NCBI GenBank assembly: GCA_934098565.1
Contig: CAKOON010000003.1
Location: 124,001 to 188,000, forward strand
Source of the DNA: an uncultured Bacilli bacterium
GTDB lineage: Bacteria > Bacillota_I > Bacilli_A > RF39 > UBA660
Reading direction: 5' to 3'
Length of the DNA stretch: 64,000 nucleotides
Within the stretch, counting starts at the first letter, position 1. Every line of letters begins with the position of its first letter. Positions 25,109 to 34,131 of this stretch are shown in pieces. The position numbers and the translations under genes are program-made. Under the pieces are notes generated by a model that was given only the letters and a program-made list of their open reading frames with translations, was not told where the DNA came from and did not search any database.

Positions 25109-25137
25109 TTTACTAAACCGCTACTTCGTGTTATAAT
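25109..25137 (+). promoter_or_regulatory. Promoter of the Tad-like operon
   Basis: TTTACT (25109-25114), 17-bp spacer, TATAAT (25132-25137), 32 bp ahead of the first ATG. Confidence 0.7.
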
Positions 25138-25169
25138 TTTTTTAGATTATAGATAATAAAGAGGGATTT

Positions 25170-25937
25170 ATGAAGAATTTACGAAAAGGTAAAGTTGTGT
25201 GTATTACTAGTGGTAAAGGCGGGGTTGGAAAAACTGTTCTTACGACTAATTTAGCAGGTATTGTGGAAAGTCTTGGTAAGAAGATACTCCTAATTGACTT
25301 AGATTTAACTAACGGTGGCTTAGGACTTATTTTAAATACAGTCTACAAGAAAAATATTTGTAATATGTTATATGACATTGAACATAATACCTATAATGAT
25401 TTTAAAGACTATGTTGTATCTTATGATAAATATATTGATTTATTACCAGCGTCAACAGATCCTAGAGACTTCAATAAAGTTAATAATTCTTTAATAAATA
25501 TTATCTTAGAGAAGGCTTCTTTTATATATGATGTTATTCTTATAGACATGAGTCATATTTTAAATGAAATAAATGTTTTTGCGTTAGATTTTTGCGATAT
25601 GGCTTTACTGGTAACGACTAATTGTATGATGGACTTAAAGAATACAGCTAGTTTAGTAACTTTATTTAAGAATTTAAATATTAGTAAGTATCGTATTTTG
25701 TTAAATGAAAGCATTAATCCTTTAAAACAGTATTTTAGTATGTATGATATCAAGAGTATTATTAAGGCTAATATTGATTATCATTTATCAACAGAGTTTT
25801 ATATGACGGATATTGATTCTATGTTGATGAGTGGTAAGATTGCAACTTTAAATGGCAAAATGATTAAGAATTTTCAGAATGACTATACGGCTTTACTTAA
25901 TTTAGCCGCTGATATTGTAGGAGGAGAAAATGAGTAA
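25170..25937 (+). CDS. tadZ: TadZ/CpaE-like ParA-MinD family ATPase
   Basis: TadZ localises and organises Tad (Flp pilus) secretion complexes at the membrane. The 255-residue protein has the deviant Walker A GKGGVGKT (15-22), LIDLDL for the A' motif and VILIDMSH for Walker B, the hallmarks of ParA/MinD ATPases. Being first in an operon with CpaF-, TadB- and TadC-like genes makes TadZ more likely than a partition or division protein. The receiver-like N-terminal domain of many CpaE proteins is absent. ATG follows AGAGGG; the end overlaps the next gene by 8 bases. Confidence 0.82.
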   Translation: MKNLRKGKVVCITSGKGGVGKTVLTTNLAGIVESLGKKILLIDLDLTNGGLGLILNTVYKKNICNMLYDIEHNTYNDFKDYVVSYDKYIDLLPASTDPRDFNKVNNSLINIILEKASFIYDVILIDMSHILNEINVFALDFCDMALLVTTNCMMDLKNTASLVTLFKNLNISKYRILLNESINPLKQYFSMYDIKSIIKANIDYHLSTEFYMTDIDSMLMSGKIATLNGKMIKNFQNDYTALLNLAADIVGGENE

Positions 25938-27126
25938 GTCTTTAGTAAATGCTTTTAATATTAAGAACAATAATCTTTTAAGACTTAGTGATTATGAGAT
26001 TTTTCAAGATAAAGAAACTTTAGATAAGTTAAGAAGTGAGATTACTTTTAGTATTGTTGATGAATATAGTCTTAATAATAATTATGATATTCATGGTAAA
26101 GTTGATTACTATACAAGAAATTTGAATTTATCGACTTTAGAAAAACAATACTTATATAATTTAATAGATAATGAAATTTCCGGAATGGGGCCTTTAACAG
26201 AGGTTATGCAGGATACTTCGGTTAATAAAATATTTGTTAATGGTCCGGATAAAGTTTATGTTCTAGGTGATAAAGGGTATGTCTTAGATAAGAGTATTTC
26301 TTTTATTAATGATGAACATATCATGAGAACGGTTAAGAATATTGCTAATCATAATAATTTAAATATTAATTTTGATGAAGCTTATATTAGTTTTAAGACA
26401 AGTGATAATACGAAGTTTATTTTACTTAATAAGCCTTTAGTAGAGGGAATATCTTTAACAATTATTAAGAATAATAAGACTTTGGAAAATATTTCAGAAC
26501 TTATAAGGCGCGGGACAGTTACGCCTTATATGGCAAGATTTTTAGAAGCTTGTGTGAAGTTAAAGCTAAATATTTTAGTTTGTGGGGAGAAAAATAGTGG
26601 CAAAAGAACATTAGTTAATGCTTTAATGGAGTTTATTCCTAGGGATGAGCGTAGTCTTTATGTGGGATATAAGAGTACTTATGATAAAAATATTTTAAGT
26701 GTAAATACGAGTGATATTGAAATACTAAGTGATTTAGGGGCTAGTTATATAGTGTATTCTAAAGATGAGGTGTTAAGTCTTTTAAAGTTAGTAAATATGA
26801 GAAATGGTATTATTTCTTCTTTTGATACGAGAATATTTAGTCTAGATAATATTTGTACTAATGTTAGTTTAAAGAATAATACTTTAAATAAAGAGTTAAT
26901 TTTAAATAGTATTTATAGTGGATTTGATATTATTATTAATATTGAAAGACAAGATAATAATAAGATAAAAGTTACTTCTATTAAAGAAGTAGATAATAAT
27001 AATTTAAGAGAAGTATTTTCTTATAGTAAAGAAACTTTTAACTTTAATCGGGGTAGTAATACGGTTTATAAGAAGATAAAGAATAGTGGTAATAATGACC
27101 TCTTTGATATGTTTGAGGGGGAATAA
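25930..27126 (+). CDS. Degenerate CpaF/TadA-like secretion ATPase
   Basis: CpaF hexamers normally power Tad pilus assembly. The N-terminal two-thirds align by eye with CpaF: GMGPLTEVMQDTSVNKIFVN (about 85-104) matches GLGPLEPLL...VTEIMVN. The nucleotide site is eroded: Walker A reads GEKNSGKR (219-226), with Arg in place of the Ser/Thr after Lys. The acidic Asp box, the RIIVGEVRG Walker B and the ATIHAN His box have no clear counterpart (IVYSKDEV and ISSFDTR occur there). ATP hydrolysis is doubtful. Length 398. ATG follows GGAGGAG, overlapping tadZ by 8 bases. Confidence 0.78.
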   Translation: MSKSLVNAFNIKNNNLLRLSDYEIFQDKETLDKLRSEITFSIVDEYSLNNNYDIHGKVDYYTRNLNLSTLEKQYLYNLIDNEISGMGPLTEVMQDTSVNKIFVNGPDKVYVLGDKGYVLDKSISFINDEHIMRTVKNIANHNNLNINFDEAYISFKTSDNTKFILLNKPLVEGISLTIIKNNKTLENISELIRRGTVTPYMARFLEACVKLKLNILVCGEKNSGKRTLVNALMEFIPRDERSLYVGYKSTYDKNILSVNTSDIEILSDLGASYIVYSKDEVLSLLKLVNMRNGIISSFDTRIFSLDNICTNVSLKNNTLNKELILNSIYSGFDIIINIERQDNNKIKVTSIKEVDNNNLREVFSYSKETFNFNRGSNTVYKKIKNSGNNDLFDMFEGE

Positions 27127-27127
27127 T

Positions 27128-28111
27128 ATGTATGTTTTCCAGTTGATAATATTAGTTATTGTTTTATTAATAGGGATATCTTTAATAAAGATGGCGAAGA
27201 CTTTTAAGATGGTTCGTCGGATTAACCGTTTTAGTTTAGCCGATGAGACGGTAGAAGTATCGTTGTTAACTAAAATAGATAATAAGTTTTGGCATGTTAT
27301 TCATTGCTTTAGTACAGGACTTGCTCGTTATAAACTAGTTAATAAGTTATCAAATAAATATGAAAAGTATATTTTAGATATTAATAAAGATAAAGTTAAA
27401 AAGACTGATTATTTTACTATCAAGTTGTTAGTTATTATTGGTTTATTAAGTGTTACTTTGGTGAGTGTGGTTTTAGGAAGTATTCCTGCTAAGTTAATTA
27501 GTTTTGTTTTAGTCTTTTTAATGGGATATTTCTTACCAGATTTATTTTGGAAATATTTGTATATTAAAAGAACGAATAGAGTTTTAAATGATATTTATAT
27601 TAGTACGAAGTATATCTATTATGCTATATGTAAAAATTATAACTTAGATGATGCTTTAAAGTACGCAATTAATTCTTTAGATGGGGATATTACAGATGAA
27701 CTTTCTAAGATAAGAAGAGATTTAAAGAATAATCTTTCTTTAGAAGATGCTTATTACAAGTTTTATAAACGTAGTGGTCTTAAAGAGGTTAAGTATATTT
27801 ATGATAATTTAAAGCTTGGTAGTAGACTTAATATTAGTTATCAAGATACTTTAGGTTATATTGTTAATAATATGAGTAAAGAATACGAAGCAAAGAATAA
27901 TATCTTTAGGATTATTGATATTTATAATTATTTATTCTTAGTAGTTTTAATTATTCCATTGTTGGTATTTGTCTTTGGAATGTTTATTAATATGGATTAT
28001 TTTATGAAGCTAATGAGTGATAAGGGACTATATTTAACGGGATTTATTGTTATTTTGTATAGTATATATATTTATGTTGTTAAGAATATTCTGGAGGTTT
28101 CAAATGAATAG
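27128..28111 (+). CDS. tadB: TadB-like inner-membrane platform protein
   Basis: T2SSF-domain protein forming the inner-membrane platform of Tad/type II secretion systems. The 327-residue product has membrane helices near the N-terminus, around 100-145 and a pair near the C-terminus. The cytoplasmic helical T2SSF region lies between (ISTKYIYYAICKNYNLDDAL, then LEDAYYKFYKRSGLKEV). ATG 27128 is chosen over an in-frame start at 27086 because GAGGGGG lies 7 bases ahead and the earlier start would lie inside the preceding gene. It overlaps tadC by 8 bases. Confidence 0.8.
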   Translation: MYVFQLIILVIVLLIGISLIKMAKTFKMVRRINRFSLADETVEVSLLTKIDNKFWHVIHCFSTGLARYKLVNKLSNKYEKYILDINKDKVKKTDYFTIKLLVIIGLLSVTLVSVVLGSIPAKLISFVLVFLMGYFLPDLFWKYLYIKRTNRVLNDIYISTKYIYYAICKNYNLDDALKYAINSLDGDITDELSKIRRDLKNNLSLEDAYYKFYKRSGLKEVKYIYDNLKLGSRLNISYQDTLGYIVNNMSKEYEAKNNIFRIIDIYNYLFLVVLIIPLLVFVFGMFINMDYFMKLMSDKGLYLTGFIVILYSIYIYVVKNILEVSNE

Positions 28112-28760
28112 TTTTATATATACATTATATCCTAAGAGGTATTTGAATTCTTTAGAAAAGAAATTGCAAAGACTTGGTCAAGAGAAGAAAATTGACTTGG
28201 AAATGTTTTTAATAACAAGACTTATCTTAGAATTTACTTTATTTATTGTCCTTTTATTAGTGCCAGTATATGGGCTTGTTATTGGAATTTTATTTACAAC
28301 TTTGTTTCACTTTCTTTATGAAGATTTAATTATTAATTCTCGTCTTATTAAAAGGGAAGCAACGATTAGAAATGACTTGAAAGAATTTTTAGGTTTATAC
28401 TTACTAGGACTTAAATATAATAGTGATAGTTATTTAGTCTTTAGAAGAGTTGTTAGTGAGCTAAATAATGATTTAACAAGGGAGATTAAAGGTTTAATGA
28501 CAAAAAATTATGGCTTTAATGAACTTTTAAGTAATTTAGTTAAAGTTATTCCAGAGTATGAATTTAGTGATGATATTTTAATGCTTAGTAGTAAGGACTC
28601 TATTAAGTATGTCAATAATATTTTAGGGGTTATTGAAGGTCTAAATACCAATAGCAGGAATAAAATAGTTAATATGGTACCAGTTAAGATTATTAGTATT
28701 AGTATTTTATTTTTAGCAATGGTTTTACTAATTATTTTAATTGGGCCGAAATACTTATAA
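28104..28760 (+). CDS. tadC: TadC-like inner-membrane platform protein
   Basis: Second platform protein, partner of TadB. It has 218 residues, with helices near 35-70 and at the C-terminus (LFLAMVLLIILIGP). The T2SSF-type middle contains FLGLYLLGLKYNSDSYLVFR. ATG 28104 has TGGAGG 6 bases ahead and overlaps tadB; an in-frame start at 28047 inside tadB is rejected. Shorter than typical TadC (about 300), so the N-terminal part may be reduced. Call depends on operon context as much as on sequence. Confidence 0.75.
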   Translation: MNSFIYTLYPKRYLNSLEKKLQRLGQEKKIDLEMFLITRLILEFTLFIVLLLVPVYGLVIGILFTTLFHFLYEDLIINSRLIKREATIRNDLKEFLGLYLLGLKYNSDSYLVFRRVVSELNNDLTREIKGLMTKNYGFNELLSNLVKVIPEYEFSDDILMLSSKDSIKYVNNILGVIEGLNTNSRNKIVNMVPVKIISISILFLAMVLLIILIGPKYL

Positions 28761-28817
28761 AGTTATTGCAATAAGTAAATATTTATGATAATCTAAAGGA
28801 GAATAGAAGGTGCTTGG

Positions 28818-29402
28818 ATGGAAAAATTTATAAATAATTTATATAGTAATAGTAATTTTCCAATAATCTTATTTTCATTAATAGGAATATTTGTTGTTTT
28901 GTTTATTATTACACTTATTTTGGCGCTAAGGGACGCAAAAAAGTATAATAGAGAAGATTTAAAACCAGAGGAAGCCACTGAGGAAGAAGCAGAAAGTAAT
29001 GATTCTGACACTAAGGTTTTTGAAGATATAACTTTTAATAAGGATGAGGAAAAAACGGCAGAAAGTTCTAAAAAGGAAGAATTTGCAGGGGTGTCATTTG
29101 CTAATAATGAAAAAGAAAATGAGACTGAAGCTAAAGAAGACGTTATTTTAGAGACAACAACTCGACTTCCTGTGTTAAAAGATGAGGAAATTAGTAATTT
29201 TGAAGAATTTTTCTTGGAAAATTTAAAAGAAAAGAAGAATAATGTCTTTGATTTTAGTAAGATTGAAGATAAAGAAGTTACTGATAAGATGAAGAATAAT
29301 GAGTTAGATTTTAATAGTGATGTTGCGATGGAACTTCCTAAGAAGAAGGCTGAGTATTCTTTTAAAGATATCGATGGCGAGTCTTATAAAATTAACAAAT
29401 AA
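28818..29402 (+). CDS. Acidic single-pass membrane protein at the end of the Tad operon
   Basis: A 194-residue protein with a membrane helix at about 16-36 (ILFSLIGIFVVLFIITLILA), followed by a highly acidic, probably disordered tail rich in Glu, Asp and Lys. The C-terminal FKDIDGESYKINK may be a short conserved segment. I do not recognise a family. It lies 57 bp behind tadC on the same strand. A cytoplasmic acidic tail anchored in the membrane could dock the secretion ATPase or TadZ, but that is speculation from context. Confidence 0.7.
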   Translation: MEKFINNLYSNSNFPIILFSLIGIFVVLFIITLILALRDAKKYNREDLKPEEATEEEAESNDSDTKVFEDITFNKDEEKTAESSKKEEFAGVSFANNEKENETEAKEDVILETTTRLPVLKDEEISNFEEFFLENLKEKKNNVFDFSKIEDKEVTDKMKNNELDFNSDVAMELPKKKAEYSFKDIDGESYKINK

Positions 29403-29563
29403 GATAGATAAAAATTTTTAAGTGGCTTATTCATTAGGTGATGGATAGGTCTTTTTGCGGTCTATAAATATTTTAGTGACTTGGAAAAAATATCGTGAGT
29501 TTTTGGTGAATTTAAATAAGAGATAAAAGATAAATAGTAGATAGGGAAGTTAAGATGACAAAA

Positions 29564-29623
29564 ACCTATATAAGATAAGGAAAAATTTCTGTGATGAGGC
29601 CTATCTTGGTAAATAGTATAGGT
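29564..29623. other. Nested inverted repeat in the gene-free stretch 29403-29813
   Basis: ACCTATA (29564-29570) pairs with TATAGGT (29617-29623), and inside it AAGATAAGG pairs with CCTATCTT with one bulge. No T tract and no open frame of note. The rest of 29403-29813 is G- and A-rich on the + strand with nothing else recognisable except the promoter at 29762. Confidence 0.4.
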
Positions 29624-29761
29624 TTAGAAAAAAGAATAGTTAAGCTAAAAAGTGTCTAAATAAAAAGAAGAAGAAAAACAGTAGAAAAGATTGGTTAATT
29701 TTAAAAAATTGCAAAGGAAATTGGCCTCGGCTTTAAAGAGAGAGAATAAAAATGTTTTTCG

Positions 29762-29790
29762 TTGAGTAGAGAGAAGTTTTAAGGTATAAT
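29762..29790 (+). promoter_or_regulatory. Promoter of the rlmN-prpC-prkC-rsgA-rpe operon
   Basis: TTGAGT (29762-29767), 17-bp spacer, TATAAT (29785-29790), 23 bp before the rlmN ATG. Confidence 0.75.
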
Positions 29791-29813
29791 ATTTTTGTAA
29801 AGAAACGAAGTGA

Positions 29814-30863
29814 ATGAAAATGAAAAAGAATATTTATGGTTTAAAAAGAAGTGACTTGGAAACTTATTTTTTAACTAAGAATGAAAAGAAGTTTAAGGCT
29901 TTACAGGTCTATGAATGGTTATATCAAAAAAGAGTTAGTAATTTTTCACTTATGAGTAATATTAAAAAGGCTCTTCAAGAAGAGTTAAGTAATGATTTTA
30001 CTATGGAAATGATTGAAGTTAGTAAGGTTCAACATGATGTTGATGCTCATAAGTACTTATTTCATCTTTATGATAATAATTATATTGAAGCTGTTTTAAT
30101 GGAACACGATTATGGTCTTAGTGTTTGTGTTTCTTCAGAAGTTGGTTGTAACATGGGATGTAAGTTTTGTGAGTCTGGACGTCGTAAAAAAGTAAGAAAT
30201 TTAGAAGCTTATGAGATGGTTGAACAAATTTTGCTAATTGAGAAAGACATTGGTAAGAGAATATCTAGTGTCGTGGTGATGGGAATTGGGGAACCATTTG
30301 ATAATTATGATAACTTAATGGATTTCATTAGGATAATTAATGATGCGAAAGGTATTGGTATTGGGGCTCGTCATATAACAGTTTCAACTTGTGGTTTGGT
30401 GCCTAAGATTTATGAGTTTAGTAATGAGGATTTACAAGTTAATTTGGCTTTAAGTCTTCATGCTCCAAATGATGAAATTAGAAACAAAATAATGCCAATT
30501 AATAAGGCATACAATGTTAGTGAAGTCATGCGTGCAATTAAGGATTATATTGATAAAACTAATCGTCGAGTTACCATTGAGTATGTTATGTTAGATGGGA
30601 TTAATGATACTAAGGAGTGTGCTTTCGAATTAGCTAAACTTTTAAGAGGATTAAATGTCTATGTTAATATGATACCTTATAATGAAACCAATCATTTGGA
30701 ATTTAGTAAAAGTAATAAAGAGAAAATTGATGAATTTTATGATATACTAGTAAAGAATAGAATAAATGTTACCGTAAGAAGAAGATTTGGTAGTAATATC
30801 GATGCGGCTTGTGGACAACTAAGAAGTAAGGAGGAAGAAAGTGAAAACATTTTATTTAACTGA
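29814..30863 (+). CDS. rlmN: 23S rRNA (adenine-2503-C2)/tRNA methyltransferase RlmN
   Basis: Radical-SAM enzyme methylating C2 of A2503 in 23S rRNA (and A37 of some tRNAs). C112, C116 and C119 (CNMGCKFC) bind the 4Fe-4S cluster. GIGEPFDNYDN and the C-terminal FGSNIDAACGQL, whose Cys carries the methyl intermediate, are present. ARHITVSTCGLVPKI favours RlmN over Cfr. After the CxxxCxxC the usual AT/AST residues are replaced by ESGRRKK, marking a divergent subgroup. Weak ribosome binding site. Its last 23 bases overlap prpC. Confidence 0.92.
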   Translation: MKMKKNIYGLKRSDLETYFLTKNEKKFKALQVYEWLYQKRVSNFSLMSNIKKALQEELSNDFTMEMIEVSKVQHDVDAHKYLFHLYDNNYIEAVLMEHDYGLSVCVSSEVGCNMGCKFCESGRRKKVRNLEAYEMVEQILLIEKDIGKRISSVVVMGIGEPFDNYDNLMDFIRIINDAKGIGIGARHITVSTCGLVPKIYEFSNEDLQVNLALSLHAPNDEIRNKIMPINKAYNVSEVMRAIKDYIDKTNRRVTIEYVMLDGINDTKECAFELAKLLRGLNVYVNMIPYNETNHLEFSKSNKEKIDEFYDILVKNRINVTVRRRFGSNIDAACGQLRSKEEESENILFN

Positions 30864-31581
30864 CGCTGGGAAAGTCAGAAGTCATAATGAAGACTCAGTT
30901 ACGATTTTAGAAAACGCTTCAGGAGAATATCTTTTGATTGTTGCTGATGGTATGGGCGGGCATCGAGCTGGGGAAGTTGCTAGTTCGATGGTTGTAACTC
31001 ACTTAGGTAAAAGATTTAATGACATTGGAACAGTTGGGACTAAGTATGATGCAACGAATTGGTTAAAGGATAATATTAGTGAAGTTAATCATCATATTGT
31101 TGAGTATGCTAATAACAATCCCGAAAGTAAGGGTATGGGCACTACCGTAGTGGTCGCATTGCTCACTAAAGATTATTTATTGTATGCCAATGTTGGAGAC
31201 TCTAGTGGGTTTGCGATGAAGAATGGTCATCTTTTAAAGGTTACTAAAGATCATACTTTAGTGCAGTTGCTGGTTCAAGCTGGTGATTTAACAGAGGAGG
31301 AAGCTAAATATCATCCTAAAAAGAATGTTTTAATGAAAGCTTTAGGGGGCGAAGAGGATGTTATTCCAGATATTTATGAAGTTGATATGTCTTTTGATGC
31401 TATTCTCTTATCAAGTGACGGGCTAACTAATATGTTAAGTAATGAAGTAATAGAAAAAGTTCTAAATGAAAGCGAATTAACGGTCGAAGAAAAGGTAGTA
31501 AAATTAATTAGAAAATGTAATGCCAGGGGTGGAACGGATAATATATCTGTTGCGTATTTAGTAAAAGAAAGTGGTGAATAG
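30841..31581 (+). CDS. prpC: PP2C-family Ser/Thr phosphatase (PrpC/Stp)
   Basis: Dephosphorylates PrkC and its substrates. The 246-residue protein has all PP2C motifs: DAGKVRSHNEDS near the start, ADGMGGH for the metal site, GMGTTVV, NVGDSSGF, LSSDGLTNML, and GGTDNISV at the end. GTG 30841 follows AAGGAGG within the rlmN end. Immediately followed (2 bases) by prkC, the conserved kinase-phosphatase pair of Firmicutes. Cytoplasmic. Confidence 0.96.
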   Translation: MKTFYLTDAGKVRSHNEDSVTILENASGEYLLIVADGMGGHRAGEVASSMVVTHLGKRFNDIGTVGTKYDATNWLKDNISEVNHHIVEYANNNPESKGMGTTVVVALLTKDYLLYANVGDSSGFAMKNGHLLKVTKDHTLVQLLVQAGDLTEEEAKYHPKKNVLMKALGGEEDVIPDIYEVDMSFDAILLSSDGLTNMLSNEVIEKVLNESELTVEEKVVKLIRKCNARGGTDNISVAYLVKESGE

Positions 31582-31583
31582 AA

Positions 31584-33305
31584 ATGATAATGAAAGGTCA
31601 GAAGATTAACGACCGTTATCAGATAATAAAATCTATTGGTGAAGGGGGCATGGCTAATGTTTATCTGGCATATGATACGATTTTAGACCGTAATGTAGCG
31701 GTTAAAGTCTTACGTGGTGATTTGGCTACAGATGAGAAATTTGTTCGTCGTTTTCAAAGAGAAGCTTTGTCGGCTTCTAGTTTGAGCCATCCTAATATCG
31801 TTGAAGTTTATGATGTTGGCGAAGATAATGGTCAGTATTACATTGTTATGGAGTATATCGAAGGTTGCCAGTTGAAACAGCTTTTGAAAAAAAGAGGTCG
31901 CTTAACTTTAAGTGAAGTAATTGATATAATGCTTCAGATAACAGATGGCTTATCAGTGGCTCATGATGCTTATATAATTCACCGTGATATTAAACCTCAA
32001 AATATAATGATTTTAGATAGCGGTCTTGTTAAAATAACGGACTTTGGTATTGCTATGGCGATGAATAGTACGCAATTAACGCAGACTAATTCGGTTATGG
32101 GGAGTGTTCATTATTTGCCACCGGAACAAGCTAATGGCAAAGGTTCTACTTTACAAAGTGATATTTACTCAATGGGAATTTTAATGTATGAGTTGTTAAC
32201 TGGTGAGCTTCCTTATAAGGGTGACAATGCAGTTGAGATAGCACTTAAGCATTTGAAAGAGAAAATTCCCAGTGTTAGAGAAAAGTTTCCAGAAATTCCT
32301 CAAAGTGTAGAGAATATCATTATTAAAGCAACGGCTAAAAATCCCAAGAATAGATATGCTGATGCTAGAGCAATGAATGAGGATTTAAGAACTTGTTTAG
32401 ATGATTCACGTGTTAATGAACCAAAGATAGTCTTACCATATCCAGAGTTTGATGAAGAAAGAAAACCGAAGAAAGATACTAAAAGTTCGAAAGATAATGA
32501 AAAAATGGTAAAGGAGATAAAAACAGAAGAGTTGGAAACGAAGACAAATGATAATAAAATTTTAATTAGCTTAGCGGCTATATTCACAAGTATCATGGTA
32601 GTTATGACTTGTATAATTGTTTTTCTACCAATGATTACTAATCAAAAAGAAATTAAAGTTCCTGATGTTATTGGCTTAGAAATTACGGAAGCTGTAAATA
32701 AGTTACAAGAAGAAGGATTTAAGATTGCTGATGAACAAAAAGAAACTTCTTCGGATGAAGTTCCCGCTGGTAAAGTAGCCAAGACCAATCCAGTAGCCGG
32801 GGTTAAAAAGACAAAAGGTAGTGAAGTGACCTTATATATATCAACTGGCAATGCAGGTTATGTGATGGAAGATTTTACAGGGAAAAATTATTTAACAGTT
32901 AAAGGTACTTTAGAGGCTTATGGCATTTATGTTATCTTAGAGAAAAAAGATGTTGATAATGTGACTGATGCTTCAATTATCTTAGAGCAATCAGTAAAAG
33001 CTGGTGAGAAAGTATCGAAAGGGGATACGGTAACGCTTTATATTCCTAATATTACGGCTAAATATCCAGACTTTACGAGTGGGGATTATACGAAAGAACA
33101 AATTGAAGAATTCTGTACGCAAAATAATATTACTTGTAAGTTTAATGAAGTCAGTGAAGCACCAGGTAATTATAAGAGTGGTGATATCATTAAACAATCT
33201 CGTCCTGTAGGTACTCAAGTTACTAGTGGTGTTAGTTTAACCATAACTATTTACGTTAAAGAAGACATCGCTGAGTGTAATCCAAATGAGGAAGTTTGTG
33301 AGTAA
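31584..33305 (+). CDS. prkC: Membrane Ser/Thr kinase with PASTA domains (PrkC/Stk)
   Basis: Senses muropeptides or lipid II through external PASTA repeats and phosphorylates cell-wall and translation proteins. The cytoplasmic Hanks kinase domain covers 11-280: GEGGMANVY loop, K41, HRDIKPQN (D135), DFG D153. A linker of about 45 residues precedes one membrane helix (about 325-348). Three PASTA units follow (about 356-560; VPDVIGLEITEAVNKLQEEG opens the first). Length 573. ATG 31584 lies 2 bases after prpC; ATG 31590 is an alternative. Overlaps rsgA by 8 bases. Confidence 0.97.
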   Translation: MIMKGQKINDRYQIIKSIGEGGMANVYLAYDTILDRNVAVKVLRGDLATDEKFVRRFQREALSASSLSHPNIVEVYDVGEDNGQYYIVMEYIEGCQLKQLLKKRGRLTLSEVIDIMLQITDGLSVAHDAYIIHRDIKPQNIMILDSGLVKITDFGIAMAMNSTQLTQTNSVMGSVHYLPPEQANGKGSTLQSDIYSMGILMYELLTGELPYKGDNAVEIALKHLKEKIPSVREKFPEIPQSVENIIIKATAKNPKNRYADARAMNEDLRTCLDDSRVNEPKIVLPYPEFDEERKPKKDTKSSKDNEKMVKEIKTEELETKTNDNKILISLAAIFTSIMVVMTCIIVFLPMITNQKEIKVPDVIGLEITEAVNKLQEEGFKIADEQKETSSDEVPAGKVAKTNPVAGVKKTKGSEVTLYISTGNAGYVMEDFTGKNYLTVKGTLEAYGIYVILEKKDVDNVTDASIILEQSVKAGEKVSKGDTVTLYIPNITAKYPDFTSGDYTKEQIEEFCTQNNITCKFNEVSEAPGNYKSGDIIKQSRPVGTQVTSGVSLTITIYVKEDIAECNPNEEVCE

Positions 33306-34131
33306 GGGTAAAATTATTCGCATTATTAGTAACTTATATACGGTAGTCGCTGACGAATTGATTATTGAAGCTAGAGCTCGTGGGAGGTTTCGTAAAGATG
33401 AGATAACTCCTGTCGTTGGAGATGAGGTTATTATCGATGTTGAAAAGAAATATATTACGGAAATTTTACCTCGAAGAAACTATTTGCCGAGACCTAGTAT
33501 TAGTAATATTGACTTAGTTATTTGTGTTACTAGTACTAAAAAGCCAGATTTATCATTAAATTTGTTAGATAAACAACTGGCTTTTCTTGCTCTTAATGAT
33601 ATACCCAGTATGATAGTTGTTACAAAATATGATTTGTTAGATGATTTAGAAAAAGCCAAATTTGATGAAGTATTTAAGTATTATGAGTCAATTGGAATAA
33701 AAGTATTGTTTAATACTGATATTTTAGGAATAAAAAGGTATTTAAAAGGCAAAGAAGTTGGATTGCTTGGTCAAAGTGGCGCTGGAAAGTCTAGTCTTAT
33801 TAATAAGCTAGGTAATTATAGTATTCTTACCCAGGAGATATCAGAAGCCTTAGGTCGTGGCAAGCATACAACGAGACATGTAGAAATCTATCCTGTTGAT
33901 GATTTTTATTTAATAGATACACCGGGTTTTAGCGCTTTAGATTTAAATTTTTCAGATAGAAATCGTCTCAAAGACGGTTTTAAAGAATTTAATAAATATA
34001 GTTGCCGGTTTAGGGATTGTCTTCATTATAAAGAGGTAGATTGTGGAGTAAAAGAAGCTGTTGGAAAGGCAATTTTATCCAGCCGCTATGATAACTATGT
34101 GAACTTTTTGGAGAAAGAAAAATGGAAATAA
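33298..34131 (+). CDS. rsgA: Ribosome small-subunit-dependent GTPase RsgA
   Basis: Circularly permuted GTPase that checks late 30S assembly. OB fold at the N-terminus (GKIIRIISNLYTVVA), G4-like TKYD before G1 GQSGAGKSS (about 158), then DTPGFS, and a zinc motif CRFRDCLHYKEVDC at the C-terminus. GTG 33298 is chosen: GAGGAAG lies just ahead and the protein then starts at the usual place; ATG 33286 would lie deeper in prkC. Start overlaps prkC by 8 bases; end overlaps rpe by 10. Order prpC-prkC-rsgA-rpe is conserved in Firmicutes. Confidence 0.96.
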   Translation: MSKGKIIRIISNLYTVVADELIIEARARGRFRKDEITPVVGDEVIIDVEKKYITEILPRRNYLPRPSISNIDLVICVTSTKKPDLSLNLLDKQLAFLALNDIPSMIVVTKYDLLDDLEKAKFDEVFKYYESIGIKVLFNTDILGIKRYLKGKEVGLLGQSGAGKSSLINKLGNYSILTQEISEALGRGKHTTRHVEIYPVDDFYLIDTPGFSALDLNFSDRNRLKDGFKEFNKYSCRFRDCLHYKEVDCGVKEAVGKAILSSRYDNYVNFLEKEKWK

